Shown here: piece by piece, positions 25,624-34,364 of the stretch
Layout of the letters: the number at the start of each line of letters is the position of its first letter
Position numbering within the stretch: the stretch's first letter is position 1
Source of the DNA: JBJTUH01 sp044346175
Lineage (GTDB): Bacteria; Cyanobacteriota; Vampirovibrionia; Vampirovibrionales; JAJTHC01
Assembly: GCA_044346175.1 (NCBI GenBank)
Contig: JBIIZQ010000002.1
Location: 1-64,000, forward strand
DNA: 64,000 nucleotides
Direction of reading: 5' to 3'
Made by a program: the position numbers and the translations under genes
Notes under the pieces: generated by a model
The model's input: only the letters and a program-made list of their open reading frames with translations
What the model was told of the DNA's origin: nothing
Databases searched by the model: none

Positions 25624-28221
25624 ATGCTACCCCCTGTGTCTCTTGACACTTCTTCTACGCCGAGTCGCTCATCAACGATGAGCATACCTCGTTTAAAACC
25701 GCTTGACCCACTGTTGTGGGAGGTCATGGCGATGGATGCCACTTCTCAATGTTTGAAGGGTGGTGCATCAAAGCGGGTCCAAAAAATCCAACAACTCACA
25801 GATACCTCTTGGCTATGGCAATTTGCTTCAGAAAAAACGGCTGACGCACCCGCTCAAACCCTCTACTGGTACTTGAGTGTGGATAGACAGTCTCCTTTGT
25901 GGACTTTCTGGTATGTACCTACTGCTGAGCTTAACACTCGAGAAGCCTCTGATTCCCATACGCCTGAGGTATGGTTTACCCATTGGCATGCACTACAAGT
26001 ACAAGATAAAACCCATGCGGGCAAGGCTTCTCATAGTGCCACCCCTCTGGAGCAGTACTTTAAACGACATTTAGAGGGTGCGAAATGGATTGCCGTTAAA
26101 GCCATCCAAGGAGAACGGATACTCCAATTTACCTTTACCCGATTAAGTTTAACAGGTGAGGTTGAAACCTTCTTTTTGATGCTTGAATTAACCCCCAAGT
26201 ATGCAAACTTCTTTTTATTGGACGCTCATGAAAAAATCATCACAGCGAGCCGATTTATCACCATGGCGGACAACCGAACCCGTCAACAGCTCATGTACCA
26301 GCCTTACCAACCTCCCCCACAACCAGAAGGCCGTTGGGCGTTGGATGCCTTGGGTACAGTGGTGCAAGCATTACGCCAAGTCATGTCCTCTCCCTGTGAA
26401 GTATCAGACATAGGGGTATCAGACACAGCCGTATCATCGTCCATCGCCATCATGCCAACGGATGTTGACCTTAGTACGCTACCCGACCCTTCTATCCGTG
26501 CATGGATTCAAGCATGCCTAGAACCTCTCGATACCGCACACCCTCACGTGTTACGACGACGTTGGCTTACGCACTTACGTCAAACCCTATGGGGTGCAAC
26601 CGTTGACGTACTACGTCAGGCAATACGCTATGCCACTGCCCATTTAACTGAGGATGCAACGTGTAGTACTTGGGTGCAGTGTGAGGCATTCATGAAGCTA
26701 TGCGAGGGGTTACAACAGTACCGAGCTTGGATGCTCGAAAGATCTGAGGATACAACCTCTTTAAGTGCTTTGCAAGGGTCTGGCTTGGAGCATACCCCCC
26801 TGTGGTGCCTTGTTCAAGAGGCGGTATCTTCAAACGACATCGAACCCGCCATGGCAACAGATACCTCACACCCCATGGCACTTGTCCCCATGGGACTCGG
26901 ACTCTGGTTTCAATCGTCTCAACGTCCCACCAACGAAAAACCCGCCTGTCTGCAAAGCTTTACGGGCTATGTGGCCCCACATGAAGCCCTTATGGTGTAC
27001 CTTACAAACTATTGGCAAGCCAAGGCCTATCATGCCCTGTATACCCCACTGTACCTCAAGCAAGAAAAGCTCTATACCCAACTCCAAAAGGAGTATACTT
27101 TACTGGTTGAATCTCTTGAACACCAAGACCTTACCATTCAAACCCTGAAGGACCACGCCACACGTCTTCTGTGGGCTTATAATACACAACGGATTCCCCA
27201 TGTGTTAGAGCCACATACCACCATCGTATTACCTGACTGGGATGATACTGTGCCTACGGTCACAGTGACCATCGAGCATCGGAGCCGTCCTACCCATTTA
27301 GCAGAACATTGGTTTGAAAAAGCCAAGAAGCTGCAAAAGCAACAGGAGGGGCGTTTAGAACGGTGTATGATTTTAGAGAAGCACCTTCAAAGCTTGATAA
27401 AATTACAGCACGACCTTTACCAAGCACCGCACACTTCTTGGACACAAGCCCTTGAAGAGGTACGTCATGCTTGGCAAACACTCTATCATCTTAAAAAGCA
27501 ACTGATGCCTCAATGGCATGAAACCCCAAAAACACAGAAACTTCTACAACGAACGCTTGGCATGCCACCTTGGGTGTGGATAACGGATAAGAAAACCCAA
27601 AAGCATCCTCATACACCTCGTCACACTTTGCCTAAAATACTATCACCTTCTGACACAGGCTCTTTGAGTGCCGATACCGCCTCTCAAAGAGGGGTCACCA
27701 CTGCACTGGTTGGCTTACGGCTTCAAGTGTCTACAATCCTTCAAAAATATCAAGCCCTTTACGACGACCACTTGGAGGGCGTGCCTGAAGCATTGCGTGT
27801 TCAACTTGAAGAAGCCTCTAGTGCCGCCAGTTTACAGGTGTGGATAGGTAAAAATCAAAGAAGTAACCATCATTTACTCACCAAAATCGCACACCCTGAA
27901 GACCACTGGCTCCATCATGCCCATAAGCCCAGCGGACATGCCTTGGTACGTTTGGAAGCACTGCATCTCTATGACAAAACGACCCATACCACACTCAACA
28001 CCTGGGACTTATTAGCTCGCCATGCCCCGAAACTCATGGATATTTTACTGACTGAGGTCGCTTGGCACTGGGCAACCTTACAACCTGAGTTTGTCGCTTC
28101 TCTACATACACCACTGACATTTTTAGACACTATCCCTGTGATACATTGTCCGATGAAGTATGTACGACTCATTCCAAACCATATCGGACTTGTACAGTAT
28201 AGCCACGAAAAACGCCTCTAG
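25624..28221 (+). CDS. rqcH: RqcH/NEMF-type NFACT protein, unusually long
   Basis: RqcH recruits alanyl-tRNA to stalled 50S subunits and adds C-terminal alanine tails in ribosome-associated quality control. Support: the N-terminal NFACT-N region (SQCLKGGASKRVQKIQ; IQGERILQFTF; LMLELTPKYANFFLLD), a long helical middle with probable coiled coils (about 470-620), and the NFACT-R domain near the C-terminus (HPEDHWLHHAHKPSGHALVRL). At 865 residues it is much longer than the usual ~570. Inserts are visible around residues 90-140, 230-300 and 340-440. The usual Asp-Arg pair in NFACT-N reads Glu164-Arg165 here. The start may be ATG 25678. Divergence leaves some doubt about full activity. Confidence 0.8.
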   Translation: MLPPVSLDTSSTPSRSSTMSIPRLKPLDPLLWEVMAMDATSQCLKGGASKRVQKIQQLTDTSWLWQFASEKTADAPAQTLYWYLSVDRQSPLWTFWYVPTAELNTREASDSHTPEVWFTHWHALQVQDKTHAGKASHSATPLEQYFKRHLEGAKWIAVKAIQGERILQFTFTRLSLTGEVETFFLMLELTPKYANFFLLDAHEKIITASRFITMADNRTRQQLMYQPYQPPPQPEGRWALDALGTVVQALRQVMSSPCEVSDIGVSDTAVSSSIAIMPTDVDLSTLPDPSIRAWIQACLEPLDTAHPHVLRRRWLTHLRQTLWGATVDVLRQAIRYATAHLTEDATCSTWVQCEAFMKLCEGLQQYRAWMLERSEDTTSLSALQGSGLEHTPLWCLVQEAVSSNDIEPAMATDTSHPMALVPMGLGLWFQSSQRPTNEKPACLQSFTGYVAPHEALMVYLTNYWQAKAYHALYTPLYLKQEKLYTQLQKEYTLLVESLEHQDLTIQTLKDHATRLLWAYNTQRIPHVLEPHTTIVLPDWDDTVPTVTVTIEHRSRPTHLAEHWFEKAKKLQKQQEGRLERCMILEKHLQSLIKLQHDLYQAPHTSWTQALEEVRHAWQTLYHLKKQLMPQWHETPKTQKLLQRTLGMPPWVWITDKKTQKHPHTPRHTLPKILSPSDTGSLSADTASQRGVTTALVGLRLQVSTILQKYQALYDDHLEGVPEALRVQLEEASSAASLQVWIGKNQRSNHHLLTKIAHPEDHWLHHAHKPSGHALVRLEALHLYDKTTHTTLNTWDLLARHAPKLMDILLTEVAWHWATLQPEFVASLHTPLTFLDTIPVIHCPMKYVRLIPNHIGLVQYSHEKRL

Positions 28222-28240
28222 GCGATAGACCTAAAGGCGT
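28206..28240 (-). terminator. Terminator of rseP, overlapping the rqcH 3' end
   Basis: ACGCCTCTAGG pairs with CCTAAAGGCGT (one mismatch). On the minus strand the stem is followed by TTTTT. It therefore faces rseP and overlaps the last codons of rqcH. Confidence 0.65.
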
Positions 28241-28268
28241 AAAACGCTTGAATATCAAAATGGACTCG

Positions 28269-29672
28269 CTATTTAATCAGCTGGCTCACATCGTTATAGA
28301 GTACATAGGCACTTAATAGAAGAAATGCCCAAAAACCTAACGAACCCAAGACTTGCTGTACTTGTTTATTCAGTTTTTTGCCTGTAATACTTTCAATAAT
28401 AATATAGACGAGGTAACTTCCATCGAGAGGAGGAATAGGTAACAAGTTCATCACGGCAAGAATCATACTAATAACGGCGGCAAGCAAAATACCACTATGT
28501 AAACCGTCTCTTTCAATAATTTTAGCACCGGCACTGACAATACGTACTGGCCCCGCTAATTCTTCTTTTTGGATACGTCCTTGTACCAGACGGGTGAGTC
28601 CTTCAGTATTTTGTGCAACCACACCCCCTAAAAAGTCCCACGCACTCAAAGCGGCATCACCCAAATGGCTTGGTGCAATAGCCACACCACGTTGCCCTAG
28701 CTGCACGCCAATACGCCCTTCAGCGTCGGGCATGACATCAATAATACGCTCAGGCATTTGTAAAACAGACAACGCATCAGAAGCCTTTTTCTTGGTATCC
28801 GATAGTTTCTCTGGTTTACCTGCCTCTTGCGGCTGGATTTGTTCAAGTATGGAAGGGTCATGTTGCACCACAATGCTCACAGGCTGTGCCTTATGGCTTT
28901 TAAGGGTCGCCATGAGGGTTTGAACCCCTGTGGCGGGGTAGCGTTCTAAAGGGGTATCGCCCACTTGAAGAATACGGTCGCCCGGTAACAATCCTGCCCT
29001 ACTTGCAATGCTTGGTTGCAGGGTACTTGCAATGGTTTCGAGAGGTTGTGCGTTTGTAACGAGTGGCTCAAACGTCAAGACACGTTCATGACTTGGCAGT
29101 GCTTCAAACGTGTGGAGGGTCTCTAAAATAGGTACTGTCGCTATGGTTAGCGGGGTTTTATTCAACAGTAAGCGTGCATTTCGATAAAAAGGCGAAGGGT
29201 CTTGAGTCGTGTCAATCAGAAGCTCCGCAGCGATATAGCTACTTGGTTGGTGTGCTAATTCAGTCAGTGTTTTTACCACAAAGGTATCGGCACCTGGTTT
29301 ACCCCATCCTATAAAAATCCAAAGCGTTAACACCCAAGCTAGGAGGGCATTAACGGCAACGCCTGCCAAAACAATGGCGGTTTTATTAAGAGGCGGTTGG
29401 TTCTCAAAACGTTTTCTAGAACCTAAGGGAATACGACTTGCACTATCATCGTCAGGGAAAGCCACATAGCCCCCTAAAGGGATTGCGTGAAGACAAAGTT
29501 CCAGGCTATCACTGCCTGAACCAACACGCCTTTTCCATATGGGCTGTCCAAACGGTAATCCTAGCCCAAAACGTTCAACCTTTACCCCACACCATCGAGC
29601 AACAAAAAGATGCCCCAGTTCATGAGCCACAATAAGTAAACTGAACAGTAAAAGCATCCACAAGAGTGACAT
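28269..29672 (-). CDS. rseP: Site-2 intramembrane protease RseP
   Basis: RseP/S2P cleaves membrane-bound anti-sigma factors and remnant signal peptides inside the inner membrane. The zinc HELGH motif is at residues 17-21 in the first membrane segment (LLIVAHELGHLFVARW). The second zinc/aspartate motif, NLLPIPPLDGSYLVY, is near residue 415. At least one PDZ domain lies between (SIASRAGLLPGDRILQVGDTPLERY, about 225-290). The 467-residue length and four membrane segments are normal. A region between residues 110 and 215 may be a second, diverged PDZ. No rpoE/rseA neighbour is present. Confidence 0.93.
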   Translation of the reverse strand: MSLLWMLLLFSLLIVAHELGHLFVARWCGVKVERFGLGLPFGQPIWKRRVGSGSDSLELCLHAIPLGGYVAFPDDDSASRIPLGSRKRFENQPPLNKTAIVLAGVAVNALLAWVLTLWIFIGWGKPGADTFVVKTLTELAHQPSSYIAAELLIDTTQDPSPFYRNARLLLNKTPLTIATVPILETLHTFEALPSHERVLTFEPLVTNAQPLETIASTLQPSIASRAGLLPGDRILQVGDTPLERYPATGVQTLMATLKSHKAQPVSIVVQHDPSILEQIQPQEAGKPEKLSDTKKKASDALSVLQMPERIIDVMPDAEGRIGVQLGQRGVAIAPSHLGDAALSAWDFLGGVVAQNTEGLTRLVQGRIQKEELAGPVRIVSAGAKIIERDGLHSGILLAAVISMILAVMNLLPIPPLDGSYLVYIIIESITGKKLNKQVQQVLGSLGFWAFLLLSAYVLYNDVSQLIK

Positions 29673-29839
29673 GGGCGATACACTCGGTTCCTAAAGCTAA
29701 GCAGGCTACGTCAATACATGTACCATATAAACCCTTGAAGTATAGCCCAGCCTTGGGGTAAAACTCAAGTAGTGTCGCAAAAAGCCCCTGAAAAGTCATT
29801 CATTTGATAGGGTATTGTGTCATGAACAAAAACACGGGC

Positions 29840-29877
29840 AAAAAGAAGGAGCGTACCTGTATTTTAACAAGTACGCT
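29840..29877 (-). terminator. Terminator of the small His-rich gene
   Basis: On the minus strand AGCGTAC and GTACGCT form a stem, followed by CTTCTTTTT. Confidence 0.55.
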
Positions 29878-29915
29878 ACCTCAAAGGAATGTCAAAACAT
29901 ATCAAGATAAAAAGG

Positions 29916-30155
29916 TTAGCCCATCAGATGCAAACGATGTTTGCCGTGATGAGAACCGTGATGATGTTGTGTATTTTGAGTGTCTTGTTCACGAAACTGT
30001 TTAATCAAAGCTTGACGTGCTTTTTCAATGTCATCATCTCCTCCACTGGTGCCACTGGCACCTACAACACCCTTACCACCGTTACCATTACCATCGGTAG
30101 AAGGCACAAACCCAGCACGAACAGACGACATAAAAGGAAGCATTGGTATACGCAT
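29916..30155 (-). CDS. Unknown small His-rich protein
   Basis: Starting at ATG 30155 the product has 79 residues (the frame also opens at GTG 30176). It has an N-terminal MRIPMLPFMSSVRAGF head, a Gly/Asn linker (DGNGNGGKGVVGASGTSGG), a charged helix (DDDIEKARQALIKQFREQD) and a histidine-rich tail (HHHGSHHGKHRLH) that could bind metal. The layout (MR-I/L head, glycine linker, acidic helix) parallels the protein at 40694. It is followed by a minus-strand terminator. No strong ribosome binding site was found, so this is moderately sure. Confidence 0.5.
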   Translation of the reverse strand: MRIPMLPFMSSVRAGFVPSTDGNGNGGKGVVGASGTSGGDDDIEKARQALIKQFREQDTQNTQHHHGSHHGKHRLHLMG

Positions 30156-30504
30156 GACAAAAACCCCATCCAGCACATCTTTCGTATCAAGACATGCACT
30201 ACTTTATAGAAATGAGAGACAACATGTAAAACACCCAACAAGCATGCTTTGCTGAAAAACAAACAGAAAGCCATGCAAGACCTATAACATTTAATGTACG
30301 CCATCAAGATGATTTGTCCAGCAACAAAGCCCCAGAGACGTGACACGTGTCATTGCCGATTCAGCCTGTGAAGAATTTTGCACCCCTCAAAATGACACGC
30401 ATGACACAAACACTTTAAGGGTTTTAAACTTAAAGACAGGGGTAGTCACCCTAAAGCGGTCACTACTGTCAATAAAGACTAAGATACCAAGAGACCCATC
30501 CTTC
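30156..30504. other. Intergenic region upstream of the MFS gene
   Basis: About 350 bases between divergent genes. Nothing beyond the extended -10 at its right end was recognised. Confidence 0.35.
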
Positions 30505-30513
30505 TGATATAAT
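30505..30513 (+). promoter_or_regulatory. Extended -10 promoter candidate for the MFS gene
   Basis: TGATATAAT is a perfect extended -10 (TG-n-TATAAT). No good -35 accompanies it. It lies about 140 bases before the preferred ATG at 30648. Confidence 0.5.
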
Positions 30514-30647
30514 CATGTACTATAACAGCTTTATCAGAAAAGCTCTCAATGGGTTAGGGAAAGTTTTTAGCGATATGTTTTAGCATGTCTACCCCAGTGG
30601 CGTATGTGTTTCGTGGTTGCCTTATTTATGTATTCAGGGTGATTTTC

Positions 30648-32375
30648 ATGATGTTTTCAACAGTAAGCCCCTCCTCTTCGTCTTCATCTTCACAGTCCTC
30701 ACAGCCTTCTTGGCAAGGGGATACGCCACAAAAAAATACGTCACCCAACGCACAAAACCCTCAAGAGGGGACGCTCTCAAGAGAAGAAGCCACGGCTCTT
30801 CTGAGCGTCGCACAACAAACCACCCAAGCCCTTGAAGCACAGACCACAAGAGTAAAAAACCTCCTAAGCACAGACCCCTCCATGCCCACACACACCACAG
30901 GAGAGACCCCTCCTCTCACGCCCTTGGCTCAAAAGCCTTGGTCTTCATTACGACTCTTTTTATTAGTGGTGGGTATGGTGGGTATTCAGTTTGCTTGGAG
31001 TATTCAAATCTCGCATACCGCCACAATCACTGAACCCTTAGGGGCTGACCCCCTCATGCAAAGTCTTATTTGGTGGGCGGGTCCTATCACTGGACTCATT
31101 GTACAACCTACGGTGGGTGCCATCTCCGATAAACTATGGTTAAAGGGCTTGGGACGACGTACCCCTTTCATGCTCATTGGCACGCTTGTACTCGCTTGGG
31201 CTTTATTCCAACTGCCTTTCAGCCAAACCTTACTGCAAGCCACACTGATGATTTGCCTGATGGATACGTTTGTAAATACCTCTCAAGGGCCTTACCGTGC
31301 CTTAATTCCAGACATTGTCCCTGAAAGCCAAAGTGCTTTAGGGAATAGCTGGTACAATTTAGCCGTGGGGCTTGGGTCAGTCCTAGCATTTGGCTTTCCA
31401 GCTTTAGCACGCATTTTGGGGTTTGAGTTATCCGTCACGCAACAATGTCATATTGCCTCTGGCGTGTTGCTTGTCATGATGGCACTCTCCATGTTTGCCA
31501 CTCAAGAGTATCGTACATGGTATGAAAAAAATCCAAGTGCCAGCTCACCCCTCGCCTTAGCCCAAAGTACCCAAACTTCTCAAACCAGCAACCCACTTAA
31601 GGCCTTCCTAGAAGCCCCTAAGCCGATTCATCACATTGCTTGGATGACTGTCTTCATGTGGATGGGACTCTTTAGTTTATTTATTTACCTAACCCCCTAC
31701 GTACAGCATCATATTTTTGAAGTCCCCGACCTTGCCAATCCTCATTTAAAATCATTACTCGCACAAGCAGAAACTTACAAACAGGCTTCCGCCAGTGTAC
31801 TGAGTACCTTACCTACAACCCTCCAAATGGCGATAGGGTGGCTGAAAAATCAAGCACGTGGTGCGGAAGTCGCTCAACTGGGGATGATGTGCTTTAACCT
31901 CGTCAGCATGGTGCTTGCCCTCCCTCTGGGTAAAATGGCAGAACGTTTTGGGGCGAAACCTGTTTTAACCGCCGCCCTTGGATGTATGGCAGTTGCCTTT
32001 ATGGCCACCCCATTTATCCATACCTCTGAAGCCCTTTGGGGAGTCACAGCCCTATGCGGTGTAGCTTGGGGTGCGATTCTCTCGTTACCTTTTTCCATGA
32101 TGGCACCCTATCTTCCTAAGGGGCAAGAAGGCAAAATCCTTGGGGTCTACAATATTTTTATTTGCGTCCCTCAGCTCATTATTTCCTTCATTGTCGGCAA
32201 TGTTGTAAAGTTTATGCCTTACACTTTGCCTAATGGCTACAGCACCTATAACTACTCCATGGTTTTCGTGATTGGTATCATCCCTCTTGTGATTGCCATG
32301 TTCCTCACTCAGAAGGTTGCGGAAAAAAAGGGTACTGAAAAAGATACGTCATTAGCGTTTCATGCAGGGCATTAA
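30648..32375 (+). CDS. MFS transporter of the sucrose/SLC45 type
   Basis: This is an inner-membrane carrier with about 12 hydrophobic segments. The first loop reads GPITGLIVQPTVGAISDKLW...GLGRRTPF, very close to the plant/animal sucrose carrier (SUT/SLC45, GPH-related) signature for H+/disaccharide symport. Other sections (MDTFVNTSQGPYRALIPDIVP; RFGAKPVL; LPFSMMAPYLPKGQEGKILGVYNI) agree. About 95 Ser/Thr/Gln-rich residues precede the first membrane helix. The double ATG at 30648 is chosen because AGGGTGA lies upstream; the frame is open from 30585. The substrate, probably a disaccharide or glucoside, is inference. It suggests uptake of sugars from a host or environment. Confidence 0.85.
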   Translation: MMFSTVSPSSSSSSSQSSQPSWQGDTPQKNTSPNAQNPQEGTLSREEATALLSVAQQTTQALEAQTTRVKNLLSTDPSMPTHTTGETPPLTPLAQKPWSSLRLFLLVVGMVGIQFAWSIQISHTATITEPLGADPLMQSLIWWAGPITGLIVQPTVGAISDKLWLKGLGRRTPFMLIGTLVLAWALFQLPFSQTLLQATLMICLMDTFVNTSQGPYRALIPDIVPESQSALGNSWYNLAVGLGSVLAFGFPALARILGFELSVTQQCHIASGVLLVMMALSMFATQEYRTWYEKNPSASSPLALAQSTQTSQTSNPLKAFLEAPKPIHHIAWMTVFMWMGLFSLFIYLTPYVQHHIFEVPDLANPHLKSLLAQAETYKQASASVLSTLPTTLQMAIGWLKNQARGAEVAQLGMMCFNLVSMVLALPLGKMAERFGAKPVLTAALGCMAVAFMATPFIHTSEALWGVTALCGVAWGAILSLPFSMMAPYLPKGQEGKILGVYNIFICVPQLIISFIVGNVVKFMPYTLPNGYSTYNYSMVFVIGIIPLVIAMFLTQKVAEKKGTEKDTSLAFHAGH

Positions 32376-32381
32376 CCAGAT

Positions 32382-32404
32382 AAAGCCTTTTTAGGCTTTT
32401 TAAA
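32382..32404 (+). terminator. Terminator of the MFS gene
   Basis: AAAGCC / GGCTTT stem with a TTTTTA loop and a TTTTT tail. It lies just before the next gene. Confidence 0.7.
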
Positions 32405-32408
32405 CCCT

Positions 32409-33077
32409 ATGATACAACTGAAGCATTTTTTCTCAAACCTCGTACAAGTGTATCTCAGATACGTGACCCTCCCCCTAAGAGGACTCTCTCGTTGGGGGCA
32501 AGACACCCTTGAACTGGCAAAACTTGAAACGCTCACTCGTATGTATCAGTGGGAAGCCTCTAGGCAACCTCAACAAAGTGCCTTCATGCCTCGTCTACAG
32601 GAAGGGGTACCTCCTGAAGACCACGATGCTTTCCTTGAAGGTAAAACCTACCATCGCCATGGCGGGTGTAATGGATGTGGCAGGTGTTGCGAAGGTATTT
32701 TTCTTGGGCATGAGGGTGGATTGATTCAAACCGTTGCACAGTGGGAAGCCATTAAAGAAGACCATCCTCATTATGGCTGGTTTATCCCCCTAGAGATTCA
32801 AGACCAAGGGATTATGTTCCGATGCAAGAAACTAGGTGCTGATAAACGCTGTAGTGACTACGAAAACCGCCCCCAATTTTGTCGTGATTATCCGAGTGAA
32901 GACGGCATTATGATGGGAGGATGCCAGCCCCTTGAGTGTAGCTACTGGTTTAGTAAAGCCCATCGTTTTCAAGATATTCTTGCCGCACGTTTACCCGAGC
33001 AGCCATCTTCTATCACAAGCCCTGAGAGCCATGAGGAGCGTATAAGCACCCCATGCACCACCCTACAGGAAAGATAA
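32409..33077 (+). CDS. YkgJ-family cysteine cluster protein
   Basis: The 222-residue protein carries the CxxCxxCC zinc/iron-chelating cluster of PF03692 (NGCGRCC, about residues 94-100), then FRCKKLGADKRCSDYENRPQFCRDYP (about 138-163) and a late GGCQPLEC, eight or more ordered cysteines in all. The family binds a metal or Fe-S cluster; its reaction is not established. A basic/hydrophobic N-terminal 30 residues could associate with the membrane. It starts 33 bases after the MFS stop, across a terminator, so read-through coupling is possible. Confidence 0.85.
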   Translation: MIQLKHFFSNLVQVYLRYVTLPLRGLSRWGQDTLELAKLETLTRMYQWEASRQPQQSAFMPRLQEGVPPEDHDAFLEGKTYHRHGGCNGCGRCCEGIFLGHEGGLIQTVAQWEAIKEDHPHYGWFIPLEIQDQGIMFRCKKLGADKRCSDYENRPQFCRDYPSEDGIMMGGCQPLECSYWFSKAHRFQDILAARLPEQPSSITSPESHEERISTPCTTLQER

Positions 33078-33296
33078 TGGCATACACTTGAAGACCCTCT
33101 TCAGCCATGAAGACATTACCTCATTTAAAAAGTTTTTCGTATAATAGGGCATAGTCTCTTGTGGGTGTTATCCACCCATCATTTACCCCTGTGTCACCCA
33201 CGCTCCTGTGTAACACCCTTTAATTCACGCACGGTTTGTTTTAAACCGCACGCTTTATCTCTTTACTGTTGTCAACTAGAAAGTAACCCCACCACG

Positions 33297-34076
33297 ATGA
33301 TGATGCGAACCAACATGGGCGTACCCATTAGCAAAAAATCAAGACAAGACCTCAAGCTCATGCGTGTTGCTGGGCGTATTGTGGCAGAGGTCCATGCTCT
33401 TATGCGTGAAATTTGCGTACCTGGGATAACCACGCTTGAACTCGACCAAAAAGCCGAAGCCCATATTCGTGAACAAGGTGCTTTACCGACATTTAAGGGC
33501 TACTATGGATTTCCAGCCACGTTGTGTATTTCAGTCAATGATGAAGTCGTCCATGGCATTCCAGGACCACGTGTCATTCAAGCAGGTGACATTGTAAGTG
33601 TAGACTGTGGTGCAACATACAAAGGTATGGTTGCCGACAGTGCCTACACCATCCAAGTGGGTACCGTACCTGAAGACTGGCAAACGCTATGCCGTGTAAC
33701 AGAAGAAAGCCTTTACAATGCCATTGCCCAAATGGTGCCAGGTAACTTTTTAGATAATGTCTCGGGGGCTGTAGAAGATACTGGCAAGCCCTACGGCTAT
33801 GGCTTAGTGAAACACTATGGTGGGCATGGCGTAGGGTTTAAACTTCATGAAGACCCTTTTGTCCCTAACTATCGTACAGGAACGCCTGGCCCTGTACTGC
33901 GTGCTGGCAACTGTTTAGCGATTGAACCCATGTTCACCATGGGCGTTGCTGAAGTATACACTGCTGAGGACGAGTGGACGGTCTTGACGAAAGACGGTAA
34001 GCCCGCAGCACACTTTGAACATACCATTGCGGTCACTGACGACGGACCTGAAATTCTGACCAAATTACCCGCCTAG
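33297..34076 (+). CDS. map: Methionine aminopeptidase type I
   Basis: Map removes the initiator methionine from nascent proteins. The pita-bread metal ligands appear in order: the aspartates of SVDCGATYKGMVADSAYT, the histidine of HYGGHGVGFKLHEDPFVPN, the glutamate of AIEPMFTMG, and the glutamate of HFEHTIAVTDDGPEILT. The frame opens at 33159, but the triple ATG at 33297 gives a normal ~259-residue protein without the long type-Ia zinc extension. A TATAAT lies at 33140-33145, about 150 bases upstream. It is followed by a repeat-rich intergenic region. Confidence 0.95.
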   Translation: MMMRTNMGVPISKKSRQDLKLMRVAGRIVAEVHALMREICVPGITTLELDQKAEAHIREQGALPTFKGYYGFPATLCISVNDEVVHGIPGPRVIQAGDIVSVDCGATYKGMVADSAYTIQVGTVPEDWQTLCRVTEESLYNAIAQMVPGNFLDNVSGAVEDTGKPYGYGLVKHYGGHGVGFKLHEDPFVPNYRTGTPGPVLRAGNCLAIEPMFTMGVAEVYTAEDEWTVLTKDGKPAAHFEHTIAVTDDGPEILTKLPA

Positions 34077-34102
34077 GCTTCAAAAATCTGACCGCCATCG
34101 CT

Positions 34103-34157
34103 GGGAGGGTTTGTAACCCTCCCGCTGGTTGGGGTTTTTGGGACGGTTACAAACCGT
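34103..34157. repeat. Pair of GGTTTGTAACC-type palindromes
   Basis: A perfect 21-base palindrome, GGGAGGGTTTGTAACCCTCCC (34103-34123), is followed at 34143-34157 by ACGGTTACAAACCGT. The same two palindromes recur at 40323-40344 and 40474-40494. The first could also serve as a terminator for map. Confidence 0.8.
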
Positions 34158-34169
34158 AAGCGTTTTTTT

Positions 34170-34249
34170 CGTCATACCGATGCAAATCGGTATCCACTTC
34201 TCGTTCACACGGCAGGTTCTCTGGATACCTTCATACGGTCGGCATGACG
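34170..34249. mobile_element. 80-bp palindromic MITE/REP-like element, copy 1
   Basis: The element begins CGTCATACCGATGCAAATCG and ends GGCATGACG, giving imperfect inverted ends (CGTCAT[A/G]CCGA). It matches, in reverse orientation, the 79-bp element at 45329-45407 over its whole length, including an internal GGTTCTCTGGAT. It has no coding capacity. Confidence 0.8.
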
Positions 34250-34269
34250 ATAGTTCGTGGAAGTGTTGA

Positions 34270-34308
34270 CATATACTCCCTCCCCCTTCAAGTGGGAGGG
34301 AGTATATG
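34270..34308. repeat. C-rich long hairpin
   Basis: CATATACTCCCTCCC and GGGAGGGAGTATATG form a near-perfect 15-base stem around CCTTCAAGT. A second, smaller CTCCCTCTCC hairpin follows near 34330-34353. It may act as a terminator for flhA and resembles the C-rich hairpins at 40371-40440. Confidence 0.75.
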
Positions 34309-34364
34309 CTTCAAAGCGTGCCTTAACACAGCTCCCTCTCCTTGGAGAGAGGGGTTCACACGCA

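Noticed and set aside
29804..30004. Plus-strand 66-codon frame
   Set aside because: It overlaps the terminator and the coding part of the His-rich minus-strand gene, with no protein-like pattern.
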